Assembly (NCBI GenBank): GCA_964420375.1 | Contig: CAYQTK010000082.1 | Location: 1-16,453, forward strand | Direction: 5' to 3' | Length of the DNA: 16,453 nucleotides | Source of the DNA: CAYQTK01 sp964420375 | GTDB lineage: Bacteria; RBG-13-61-14; DATKZS01 | Shown here: in pieces, positions 1 to 6,380 of the stretch | Layout of the letters: each line of letters opens with the position of its first letter | How positions within the stretch are numbered: the stretch's first letter is position 1 | Made by a program: the position numbers and the translations under genes | Notes under the pieces: model-generated | The model's input: only the letters and a program-made list of their open reading frames with translations | Databases searched by the model: none | What the model was told of the DNA's origin: nothing

Positions 1-35
1 ATAGCCGCCAGATTTGACCTGCGACGCGACACAAA

Positions 36-54
36 GACGCGGTCAAAGCACTAG
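36..54 (-). repeat. End fragment of the CTAG repeat family
   Basis: Read on the minus strand from position 54, the sequence starts CTAGTGCTTTG and continues with a GCG. This closely matches the left end of the complete foldback element at 2639-2747 (CTAGTGCTTTGTCGCG). Past about 18 bases the similarity stops. It is probably the end of a further, divergent copy running off toward the left edge of the window. The match is short, so confidence is modest. Confidence 0.4.
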
Positions 55-63
55 TGTAGTGTA

Positions 64-411
64 TCACTCTGTTTGGCCCTTATGACATCCGTTAAAGGTT
101 AACTGAGCACGATTAATTTCAATTCCCCAAAAAGCTTTTGACAGGGCACTAGCTAATGATTTCAACTTGTTATGATATGACCTGTTCGCTTTTTTTCTTA
201 ATTCGATCTCCTCGGCAAGCTGTTTGTTGGCCTTTTGTATATCGATGATCAAGGCTTTCAGTTTAGCCTCTTCATGCTTGTGTTTCGCCTCTTTTACTTC
301 TTGTCTGAAATAATGGACAGTCAATACTCCGGCAGCTACCATGATCGCCGCAGCTACAACTACAAGGATCAGTGACACAATGAGAGTCATAATCTTTTGA
401 CTCGATCTCAT
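64..411 (-). CDS. Small membrane-anchored coiled-coil protein, function unknown
   Basis: I do not recognise a family. From the ATG at 411 the product is 115 aa. Residues about 9-33 form one strongly hydrophobic helix, probably an inner-membrane anchor or uncleaved signal anchor. Residues about 37-95 are rich in Lys, Glu, Ala and Leu with heptad-like spacing, as in a coiled coil. An in-frame TTG at 468 would add 19 basic residues, but neither start has a convincing ribosome-binding site; ATG is preferred because it puts the membrane helix near the N terminus. The gene lies 70 bp downstream of the oxidoreductase at 482-1663 on the same strand and may share its transcript. Its last roughly 29 codons overlap DNA resembling the CTAG repeat (107-154), so the C terminus (about residue 87 onward) looks repeat-derived. 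It may be a truncated or remodelled gene, and expression is unproven. Confidence 0.5.
   Translation of the reverse strand: MRSSQKIMTLIVSLILVVVAAAIMVAAGVLTVHYFRQEVKEAKHKHEEAKLKALIIDIQKANKQLAEEIELRKKANRSYHNKLKSLASALSKAFWGIEINRAQLTFNGCHKGQTE
107..154 (+). repeat. Divergent right-end copy of the CTAG repeat, inside a gene
   Basis: Aligned without gaps to 14877-14926, 39 of 48 positions agree by eye, including the block GACAG(G/A)GCACTAGCT. It corresponds to the right part of the foldback element at 2639-2747. It lies inside the coding region at 64-411. Read on the minus strand it encodes a peptide resembling the one encoded by the other copies: ALSKAFWGIEINRA here and ALSNASRGIEENRA in the copy near 14.9 kb. 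Confidence 0.6.
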
Positions 412-481
412 AATTTTTTTTCGGTTCAGTCGGTATGATATCTGTCTCGTTTGGATTCGGACGACCAAAATTTTAATTTGT

Positions 482-1663
482 TTATCTTCCTGATTTTTTG
501 TTTCTTTCTCCTTTTTGAAAGAGGAGGAAAGACAGAAGCAGCTCTTTTATGTATGTTGGAATTTCCTCTTTTACGCGGGATTTAAGAGACACATAATTCT
601 GCGAGCCGCTTACAAGCTTGCGGGCCAGCTTTCTCACCGAAGGACTGTAATCCAAAAGGACGCCAAGAGCTCTTAACCTTTTGTCGGAATAGAACTTTTC
701 CCGAAGCGGCGATACCTGGGCCAGCTCGGTGCCGATTGTTCTCTTAAAGCTTTTTCCATACTCTTCCAGGTTGCGGCCTTGTAAAGCCCGATGGATAATA
801 TGCGCGGATTTAAAAGCATAATAAATTCCTTCGCCGGTAACCGGGTCTGCCGCTCCTGCGGCATCGCCGGCCAGCGCCCAATTTTTACCCGCAACATTCT
901 GCTCCTGCAAGCTTTCAGCCTTAAGGTTGGGAATAAGGCAGGCAGTTATACTATCCATCTTCGGTGGTGATGAGCCGAAATTTACAAACTCGGCATTTAC
1001 GAACTCGACAAGCAGCTTGATGGAGCGCTCCCGGGAAGAGCCCTCCAAGGCAATCCCCACCGAAGCCCGGCCAGGGCGGGGGAATATCCAGGCATAGCCG
1101 GGAAAATCATGGAAAAATCGAATGATAAGAGGCATGCCCGGGGGAGAAGAAACCAGCGAATAGTAAGCCAGAATCATGTCTTCCCTGTCAAGGGGGCGGG
1201 ATAATGTCTGCCGGACAATGCTGCGCACGCCGTCTGCACCGATTAGAAAATCAACCTGGTAAGTTCCCGCAACGGTCTCAATAATAAATCCTTCTCCGGA
1301 TTGATGTACCGTTATCACTTTTTCTCTTCGAAAATCCGCTCCCGCCCCAACAGCCCTGTCGAGCAGGCTTTTGCCGAGTTCCTCCCGCGATATCGTGAAG
1401 ATGCCGTGATACAGGCTCAGCCTTACCCTGCGTCCCCATGGAAATACCATCTCCAGCTTGCGATGGTTTTCTCCTTCCATGGTATCACGATTTAAATCGC
1501 TAAACTCACGAAAGATTTTGAAGGTCAGTCCGCCTCCACAGGGCTTCTCCCAGGGGGCTTGATGGTCGAACAAGTAAACTTTTCGGGACTCGGAAGCCAG
1601 AAGCCACGCCAGTCTGCATCCGGCAATCCCCGCGCCTACTATTCCGATTACATCCTTTTTCAT
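482..1663 (-). CDS. Geranylgeranyl-reductase-family FAD-dependent oxidoreductase
   Basis: The product is a 393-aa flavoprotein of the geranylgeranyl reductase / digeranylgeranylglycerophospholipid reductase group (PHBH-like fold). These enzymes saturate isoprenoid double bonds or oxidise related lipophilic substrates. Visible hallmarks are the dinucleotide-binding GAGIAG at residues 10-15, the family-specific PCGGG at 41-45, GADGVRS at 142-148 for FAD and pyrophosphate binding, a GYAWIFP segment at 189-195 of the substrate pocket, and GDAAG at 266-270 followed by PVTGEGI. Length is normal. The ATG at 1663 is chosen because it places the Rossmann motif at the very N terminus; an in-frame TTG at 1714 has no ribosome-binding site. 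The nearest SD-like sequence (AAAGGA) is about 14 bases upstream of the ATG, which is rather far. The true substrate cannot be read from the sequence: in bacteria, relatives act on menaquinone side chains or other polyprenyl lipids. No isoprenoid genes are adjacent to settle it. Confidence 0.85.
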   Translation of the reverse strand: MKKDVIGIVGAGIAGCRLAWLLASESRKVYLFDHQAPWEKPCGGGLTFKIFREFSDLNRDTMEGENHRKLEMVFPWGRRVRLSLYHGIFTISREELGKSLLDRAVGAGADFRREKVITVHQSGEGFIIETVAGTYQVDFLIGADGVRSIVRQTLSRPLDREDMILAYYSLVSSPPGMPLIIRFFHDFPGYAWIFPRPGRASVGIALEGSSRERSIKLLVEFVNAEFVNFGSSPPKMDSITACLIPNLKAESLQEQNVAGKNWALAGDAAGAADPVTGEGIYYAFKSAHIIHRALQGRNLEEYGKSFKRTIGTELAQVSPLREKFYSDKRLRALGVLLDYSPSVRKLARKLVSGSQNYVSLKSRVKEEIPTYIKELLLSFLLFQKGERNKKSGR

Positions 1664-1927
1664 GGCAGGGACATGATTCCTTTGGCTTTTTAGTTTTTCT
1701 TGTCTCCGAGGCAACGGGGGAGGAAGGCGGATAAAAGGTCTAACTAAAAGTGTTCATAGATAAATTTATATTCACAGTCCCGCAGCGGAGGCTGTTTTGA
1801 TATTTTTTTCTTATCTGATATGTTTCCGGCGGCGACAAATGATTCAGCGTGTTTTAACCAGCATGGCCGGCATTTCATGTCATGCGCCAGACAGTTCATT
1901 AGGCTAATTATTTGATTTCAAACAACA

Positions 1928-2413
1928 TTAAGCCCGGCCGAAAATTTTGTCGATCTCCTTTTCGATCTGCTCTTCCTTGGAGTTTTTTGCCACGGAAAGC
2001 TCTTTAATCAAGAGGTTTCGAGCCGTGTCAAGGACTTTTCTCTCCCCGAAGCTCAGTTCCTTGTTCAGCTTCAAAAGATACAGCTCTCTCATAACCTCGG
2101 CGATCTCGAAAATGGAGCCGGTTTTTATCTTGTCCATGTAAAGCCGGTGCCTTCGGTTCCATGTCTGAGTGCTTTTCCGGTTACGTCTTCTGCGAAGTAT
2201 CTTATAAACTTCGCTGACGTCCTTTTTGGGAATCACCCCCCGGAGCCCGACGGTCCCGGCGTTGTCCTGCGGTATCATGATGGTTATGTTATTATCAATG
2301 AGGCGCAGTACATAGAAAGTCTGGGAATTTCCGGAAATCTCCTTCTCCTCGATGTTTTCAACCACACCTACGCCGTGTGCCGGGTACACCGCAACATCGC
2401 CAACCTTGAACAT
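1928..2413 (-). CDS. carD: CarD family transcriptional regulator
   Basis: This 161-aa protein belongs to the CarD/CdnL family, which binds the RNA polymerase beta subunit and the upstream edge of the transcription bubble to stabilise open complexes. Residues 1 to about 60 form the RNAP-interacting domain shared with Mfd/TRCF (FKVGDVAVYPAHGVG at the N terminus, then a Tyr-Val-Leu-Arg strand and the IMIP segment). Residues about 65-161 form the helical DNA-binding domain, with Trp85 in TWNRRHR matching the conserved tryptophan wedge of CarD proteins, followed by the conserved SFGER and LDTAR stretches. The ATG at 2413 is chosen over a start at 2461 because AAAGGGAGG lies 7-8 bases upstream and it begins the protein exactly at the family N terminus. 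It is followed by about 260 bp before the oxidoreductase, so it is probably its own transcription unit. A consensus promoter lies 595 bp upstream (3008-3036). Length and key residues are intact. Confidence 0.95.
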   Translation of the reverse strand: MFKVGDVAVYPAHGVGVVENIEEKEISGNSQTFYVLRLIDNNITIMIPQDNAGTVGLRGVIPKKDVSEVYKILRRRRNRKSTQTWNRRHRLYMDKIKTGSIFEIAEVMRELYLLKLNKELSFGERKVLDTARNLLIKELSVAKNSKEEQIEKEIDKIFGRA

Positions 2414-2488
2414 GCCTGTCCCTCCCTTTGGCCTGTAATATAAACAACCAAAAGTAACCACCGAACGATTTCGGTATCTAACCAGTTG

Positions 2489-2508
2489 ATAAATAAGCTC
2501 TTATTTAT
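2489..2508. promoter_or_regulatory. Inverted repeat upstream of carD, possible operator
   Basis: ATAAATAAG and CTTATTTAT form a perfect 9-bp inverted repeat separated by two bases, centred about 85 bp upstream of the carD start codon. AT-rich palindromes of this size in a promoter region are often protein-binding sites; it could also be chance in AT-rich DNA. No regulator gene that would read it is visible nearby. Confidence 0.3.
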
Positions 2509-2532
2509 AAGAATCAAAGATGTGAGCACTGC

Positions 2533-2561
2533 GGGGAAAAAGGTTGTAACACTTTTTCCCC
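2533..2561. other. Hairpin with 10-bp perfect stem upstream of carD
   Basis: GGGGAAAAAG at 2533-2542 and CTTTTTCCCC at 2552-2561 pair perfectly around a 9-base loop. Neither strand has a T-run directly after the stem, so it is not a standard intrinsic terminator. It lies within the presumed carD leader if transcription starts at the consensus promoter near 3000. Confidence 0.4.
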
Positions 2562-2638
2562 CACTCCGGGATGGAGATAAAGAACGTGATATATCGCGGC
2601 TGGAAGTATCGATAATTGACCTCATATGGCCGTCCGCT

Positions 2639-2747
2639 CTAGTGCTTTGTCGCGCAAAAAAAGGGGAACAGAGCCCACGCAAATTGCGGTATCAGCCGCT
2701 CGCACGATTCTTTTCTATTCCCCGAGAAGCATTTGATAGAGCGCTAG
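2639..2747. mobile_element. 109-bp foldback (MITE-like) element with CTAG ends
   Basis: Both ends carry CTAG. The 13-base ends CTAGTGCTTTGTC (2639-2651) and GATAGAGCGCTAG (2735-2747) are inverted repeats with three mismatches. A second pair, GGGGAACAGA (2663-2672) and TCTATTCCCC (2714-2723), is inverted about the same centre (position 2693) with one mismatch. A small GCGG/CCGC stem (2686-2689, 2696-2699) sits at the middle. Its right half (2686-2747) recurs at 14863-14924 with 4 differences in 62 bases. No transposase is encoded, so mobilisation would need one elsewhere. If the CTAG tetranucleotides are a target duplication, this would fit IS5-type insertion at YTAR sites; that part is inference. 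Confidence 0.65.
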
Positions 2748-3007
2748 TACGTGCTTAGAGTGCTTGGACTCGTAAATAATATGACGCGTCTCAAAACACT
2801 CCACGAGAACTCACTCGCTAAGTACTAAGTCCCTGATACATACGTCCGTCACCCAGCTTATGAATCAGATGACTTAGTTTAAGTCGCGAACACCCTGGCC
2901 ATGGTCAAGAAGGCTAAGGAGCAGGAGCAGGAGCGGGTGATAATAATCTGCGAGCAGCGAAGAGCAAAAAGCTTTTTAGCAACCAAGGCGATTCTAATCT
3001 AATTTTA

Positions 3008-3036
3008 ATTATACTCGATTTTTCCCGCCGTGTCAA
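3008..3036 (-). promoter_or_regulatory. Perfect-consensus housekeeping-sigma promoter
   Basis: On the minus strand, TTGACA (3036-3031) is followed by exactly 17 bases and then TATAAT (3013-3008). Both hexamers match the sigma-70 consensus perfectly. Directly upstream (about 3037-3065) are alternating A and T tracts resembling an UP element. Transcription would start near 3000-3002 and run toward carD, whose start codon is about 590 bases further on. Nothing in between is a recognisable gene, so the product is either a long carD leader or a separate small RNA. Confidence 0.75.
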
Positions 3037-3089
3037 ACAATTTTTGAAAATTCTTTTAAAATCAGTTCTTTCAAAAATAGCGGCCGTTA

Positions 3090-3986
3090 TCATACCAGCC
3101 CGGAAAGCTCGAAGTAAATAGAGGCAAGCATAAAAACAATAGAAAGAACGGGTATTAAGAGAGATAACAGGTTCAAGGGCCGGCTCCCCCACTTGATGCC
3201 GCCATTCCCCTCTATTTGGACAGGTGCGGAAAAGTTCTTAACGAGAAAAGCTTTATCCGGGGAATGCGGATCATATAAAAGCTGAAGCTCGTCTCCGGTC
3301 TCGACCCGCTCGGTTACATAGGGCCGGTCTTTGATCTGGTGTTCCACGCCGTGAGCATCCCTAAACTCGAAAGTCACTTCCCACCATTCGGCTCCTCTGC
3401 TTTTGGAGAGGAGCTTCTTGGAAACAGCTTTGCCTGTAGTGGCCACTCCCCCCTTCAGGAGTCGGTATCCTCGAATTCTCTTCCTGCTCATGGAAATAAC
3501 GGTAAACAAAGAAACCAGTATGATAACCATAATAAGCACGAGCGGCAGTGTTGCCGGGATACTTAACTCCGGCGCCGTGGCTTTGATGCGGGACACAGCC
3601 GGATTATGATGCGGATACTCGACAGTAACCACGTCGCCTACATTCGCCTTGCCGGCAAGCGCCAGGGACTCTCCTTTATATGAGCTGCCGGCGGCATGGT
3701 ACTCGTAGGAGTAGCGAAAGAGGGCCTTCCCTCTCCCGCCTTTTAATTCCGCGAAAGAGCCGGTAGCGAAAACCGTGCTTTTAACGTCAATCACCGTGCC
3801 TTTCGTGGTTTCCGTCTCTCCTCGAAAATAAAAAAACGAAGTGGAGTCAAAAGCGAACACGAAAAAAAAGACCGTGCCCAGACCGAGCACTAACCAGCTA
3901 AGCTGATACCTGACTCCTCCGCAGAGTATCCTGGCCTGAAGAGTCAGGGGGATCTTTCCAGATGTTCTTGCTCCGCGGCTCGACAT
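3090..3986 (-). CDS. DUF3592-type membrane protein, two extracytoplasmic repeats
   Basis: This 298-aa protein has three membrane segments (about 29-54, 144-166 and 271-293). Between them are two related beta-rich domains of the DUF3592 type. The first (about 60-135) runs from TTKGTVIDVKS to GDVVTVEYPHHNPAVSRI, and the second (about 182-250) from TTGKAVSKK to GDELQLLYDPHSPDKAFL. Each ends in the family signature of a G-D-x-hydrophobic strand followed by Y-x-P/D and a small-residue turn. Molecular function of DUF3592 is unknown. The ATG at 3986 has a strong AAGGAG 8 bases upstream, and that SD sits just past the GH92 stop codon (22-bp gap). It is therefore the last gene of the seven-gene minus-strand block. 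No clear terminator hairpin follows; the AT-rich stretch at 3040-3085 is all there is before the next promoter. Confidence 0.8.
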   Translation of the reverse strand: MSSRGARTSGKIPLTLQARILCGGVRYQLSWLVLGLGTVFFFVFAFDSTSFFYFRGETETTKGTVIDVKSTVFATGSFAELKGGRGKALFRYSYEYHAAGSSYKGESLALAGKANVGDVVTVEYPHHNPAVSRIKATAPELSIPATLPLVLIMVIILVSLFTVISMSRKRIRGYRLLKGGVATTGKAVSKKLLSKSRGAEWWEVTFEFRDAHGVEHQIKDRPYVTERVETGDELQLLYDPHSPDKAFLVKNFSAPVQIEGNGGIKWGSRPLNLLSLLIPVLSIVFMLASIYFELSGLV

Positions 3987-4008
3987 GGCGGCGCTCCTTA
4001 TTAATTGA

Positions 4009-6330
4009 TCAGGGCGGCGGGGCCTGTCCCCATTGCCGGTTCGGCTTTGGCCCCAGCACGAGCTCGAGATCCCCGCCTTTGACCAGTTCGTCGTGGTAAA
4101 ACCAGGCCTGGTCCAGGTTCCGTCCGTCGAGCTTTGCGGATTGGATGTAGACGTTGCCGGGCCGGTTGTTGCGGGTTTTTATAATAAACTTCTCTCCTTG
4201 GTAATATTGGGGATGGAGGTGTATGGTTATCCGGTCGAAGATGGGGGCGGTGATCTGCCAGTGGGGTCGGTCGTTGCATCCGCCCTGTACGTCGAAAAGC
4301 CCCATTGCCATGAGCGCCGACAGGGCCCCGATGATCCCCTGGTCTTCGTCGTCGGGGTAGCCGCTTTGGGGCGTTGTTTTGCTGAAGGCTGCCTGGTGCA
4401 CTTCCCTGACCCACTTCTGGGACAGCCAGGGCGCGCCCGAGTAGTTGAAGAGATGTGCCACCTGCATGGCCGGCTGGTTGCCGAAATTAAGGCCGGTGGA
4501 GTAATCGTTGTGCGAAGCTGTAAACCCGTACTCCCTGCCTTTTTGGAACAGATCGACCAGCCGGGAGTTGAACCTGTCCCTGCCGCCGATGAGTTCAATC
4601 AGGCCGGCCACGTCGTGGGGCACGAACCAGGTGGACTGGATGGCATTTGACTCGACCCACCCGTAGCGCCAGCGCGGATTGAAAGGAAAAATCCAGGAGC
4701 CCAAAAGCGTCCTGGGCCGCATATACCCGGTTTTCTCATCATAGAGGTTCCGGTAGTTTCCGGAGCGGTCCATGAAGCGCCGGTGGTCTTCTTTGTATCC
4801 CAGCTCCTTTGCAGCCTGTGCCAGGCACCAGTCCTGGTAGGCGTACTCGAGGGTCTGGCCTGCACCGCTTACGTGAAAGGCGTTGGCTATGATTCCGACA
4901 GGCACGTAGCCGCGCTTCGTGTAGTACTCGATCCCTCCGCCGCGGCTGCTTGAATGCTCGTATCCCGCCTTGCTCATCAGCCCGCCGGGAAGGTGGTTCT
5001 TTTTCATGCCCTGGTAGGCGGTTTCCACGTCGAAGTCGCGGATGCCTTTCTGATATGCGGCGGCGATGAAGGGGGTCGACGTTGCCGATGTCATCACAAA
5101 GGTATAGTTTCCTCCGGAAGGACCTCGGGGAATCAGCCCTCCGTCTTTGTACATGTCTACCAGGGAGTTTACGAACCCGCTCATCACGTCGGGATATGCC
5201 AGGGACCACAACAGGCTTATGCTCCACTGCGCTCCCCAGAAGGCGTCGGAGTTGTAGTGGCGGTAGAGCGGCTTGCCGGTCTCGTCCAGCGGTATCTGCC
5301 GGATGGCCCTTTTGTCGCCCGTCATGTCTGCATACCTGCCGTTAACGTCGCTTATTGTTCGCCTTCCCAGCAGGGCGTGCCACAGGTCGGTGTAGAACCT
5401 GGTCTTCTGATCGTCAGTGCCTCCTTCCACTTCGATGCGGGAGAGCCACCTGTTCCAGACCTCCCGGGATTCGCTGACCACCCGGTCGAAGTCCCAGTGA
5501 CCGAGCTCGGCGTCCATGTTCAGCCGGGCCTGTTCAATGCTGCAGTAGGAGACAGCCACCTTGAGGAGGAGCTTCTCGTCCGCAGAGGTTTTAAAGCGAA
5601 GGTATGCTCCGCTTCCCTTTCCCCTGATCTCGCTTATCCCCTTTTCCACATGTAATCCCTTGAACCCGCCGAACTCCTGGAACGGCTTGTTCAGCCGGGC
5701 CACGAAGAACACGGGCGTCGGCTTGGGCCGCCTGCGGGTGGGGCTGTTCACCACGTATCCTTCGATCTCGGTGTCGCTTACTTTTCTTGCCAGGGCATCC
5801 TCCATGGATGAGGGCCCCAGTTTTGCAGAGAGGTCGAAGATGAGATAAGCGTTTTTTGCTTGGGGAAAGGTATAGCGGTGGAATCCGACCCTGTCGGTAG
5901 AGGACAGCTCCGCCCGGATTTTATAGTCTTCGAGGAAGACAGAGTGATAGCCGGGCCGGACGGTCTCGCGCTGGTGGCTGAACGAGGACCCGTACACGTC
6001 AGAGCCCTTGTGTCCCTTGAACTCTCCGGTGGCCGGCATGACCGGCACTGCCGCGAGCTGCCAGGCGTGCACGTGGCTCATGCCGTGGATGAACTCCCGG
6101 CCGTAGAGGTATCCGGAGCCCCATGCTCCGCCTACTCCGGTGTCCGGGCTCAGGTTGACCATGCCGAAAGGGCGGCAGGCTGATGAGAAGAAGAACCATC
6201 TCGAGTCAGCGGTGCCAATCAGGGGATCAACCCAATCAACCGGTCGCTTGTCACTGCCCGCAGCATGCGCCGCGCTCATAAGCCCCGGAAGCAGGGCGGC
6301 CATGGCTGCAATCATGAGTATTCTCTTCAT
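4009..6330 (-). CDS. Secreted GH92-family alpha-mannosidase
   Basis: This 773-aa exported enzyme is of glycoside hydrolase family 92: calcium-dependent, inverting exo-alpha-mannosidases, often alpha-1,2. Residues 1 to about 23 are a Sec signal peptide ending in AHA. The family N-terminal signature VDPLIGT is at 34-40, then the beta-sandwich domain with HGMSHVHAW (82-90). The helical catalytic domain shows GNYT (407-410), WVESNAIQSTWFVPHD with Glu560 as the likely catalytic acid, GNQP (617-620, usually GNEP), and DED at 661-663 matching the paired Asp that activate water. Family members usually have Gln two residues after DED-x-G; here it is Ile, so subsite details may differ. Length is typical. 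The start is supported by AGGGA about 8-12 bases upstream. It lies 50 bp after the toroid enzyme and 22 bp before the DUF3592 gene. Linkage specificity cannot be read from the sequence. Confidence 0.92.
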   Translation of the reverse strand: MKRILMIAAMAALLPGLMSAAHAAGSDKRPVDWVDPLIGTADSRWFFFSSACRPFGMVNLSPDTGVGGAWGSGYLYGREFIHGMSHVHAWQLAAVPVMPATGEFKGHKGSDVYGSSFSHQRETVRPGYHSVFLEDYKIRAELSSTDRVGFHRYTFPQAKNAYLIFDLSAKLGPSSMEDALARKVSDTEIEGYVVNSPTRRRPKPTPVFFVARLNKPFQEFGGFKGLHVEKGISEIRGKGSGAYLRFKTSADEKLLLKVAVSYCSIEQARLNMDAELGHWDFDRVVSESREVWNRWLSRIEVEGGTDDQKTRFYTDLWHALLGRRTISDVNGRYADMTGDKRAIRQIPLDETGKPLYRHYNSDAFWGAQWSISLLWSLAYPDVMSGFVNSLVDMYKDGGLIPRGPSGGNYTFVMTSATSTPFIAAAYQKGIRDFDVETAYQGMKKNHLPGGLMSKAGYEHSSSRGGGIEYYTKRGYVPVGIIANAFHVSGAGQTLEYAYQDWCLAQAAKELGYKEDHRRFMDRSGNYRNLYDEKTGYMRPRTLLGSWIFPFNPRWRYGWVESNAIQSTWFVPHDVAGLIELIGGRDRFNSRLVDLFQKGREYGFTASHNDYSTGLNFGNQPAMQVAHLFNYSGAPWLSQKWVREVHQAAFSKTTPQSGYPDDEDQGIIGALSALMAMGLFDVQGGCNDRPHWQITAPIFDRITIHLHPQYYQGEKFIIKTRNNRPGNVYIQSAKLDGRNLDQAWFYHDELVKGGDLELVLGPKPNRQWGQAPPP

Positions 6331-6380
6331 CTTCTGTCCCTGTTTAAAGTTTCAGCACAACAGCCGTGCAGTCGCCGAAC

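Larger units (their letters stand above)
2414..3089. other. 676-bp gene-poor stretch between carD and the DUF3592 gene
   Basis: No convincing gene is present: the open frames are short, lack ribosome-binding sites and run through the foldback element. The stretch holds the carD upstream region with a 20-bp inverted repeat (2489-2508) and a 10-bp stem hairpin (2533-2561), the foldback element (2639-2747), a GAGCAG tandem motif near 2918-2935, a small stem GACTTA/TAAGTC near 2873-2887, and a perfect minus-strand promoter (3008-3036). Base composition is lower in GC than the flanking genes. Either it is a long carD leader invaded by a repeat, or it hides a small RNA downstream of the promoter. 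Confidence 0.6.

Noticed and set aside
2368..2758. Overlapping frames of 90 and 104 codons upstream of carD
   Set aside because: Both include sequence of the foldback element and of the carD promoter region, with no coding signature.
2901..3002. A 33-codon plus-strand frame (MVKKAKEQEQER...) containing a GAGCAG tandem repeat
   Set aside because: No ribosome-binding site or promoter, too short to assign, and it overlaps the opposing consensus promoter region. It could be a relic of a coding fragment but cannot be supported.
4033..5655. Plus-strand open frames of 205 and 233 codons opposite the GH92 gene
   Set aside because: Long antisense frames are expected opposite genes with high GC third positions; they lack ribosome-binding sites and domains.
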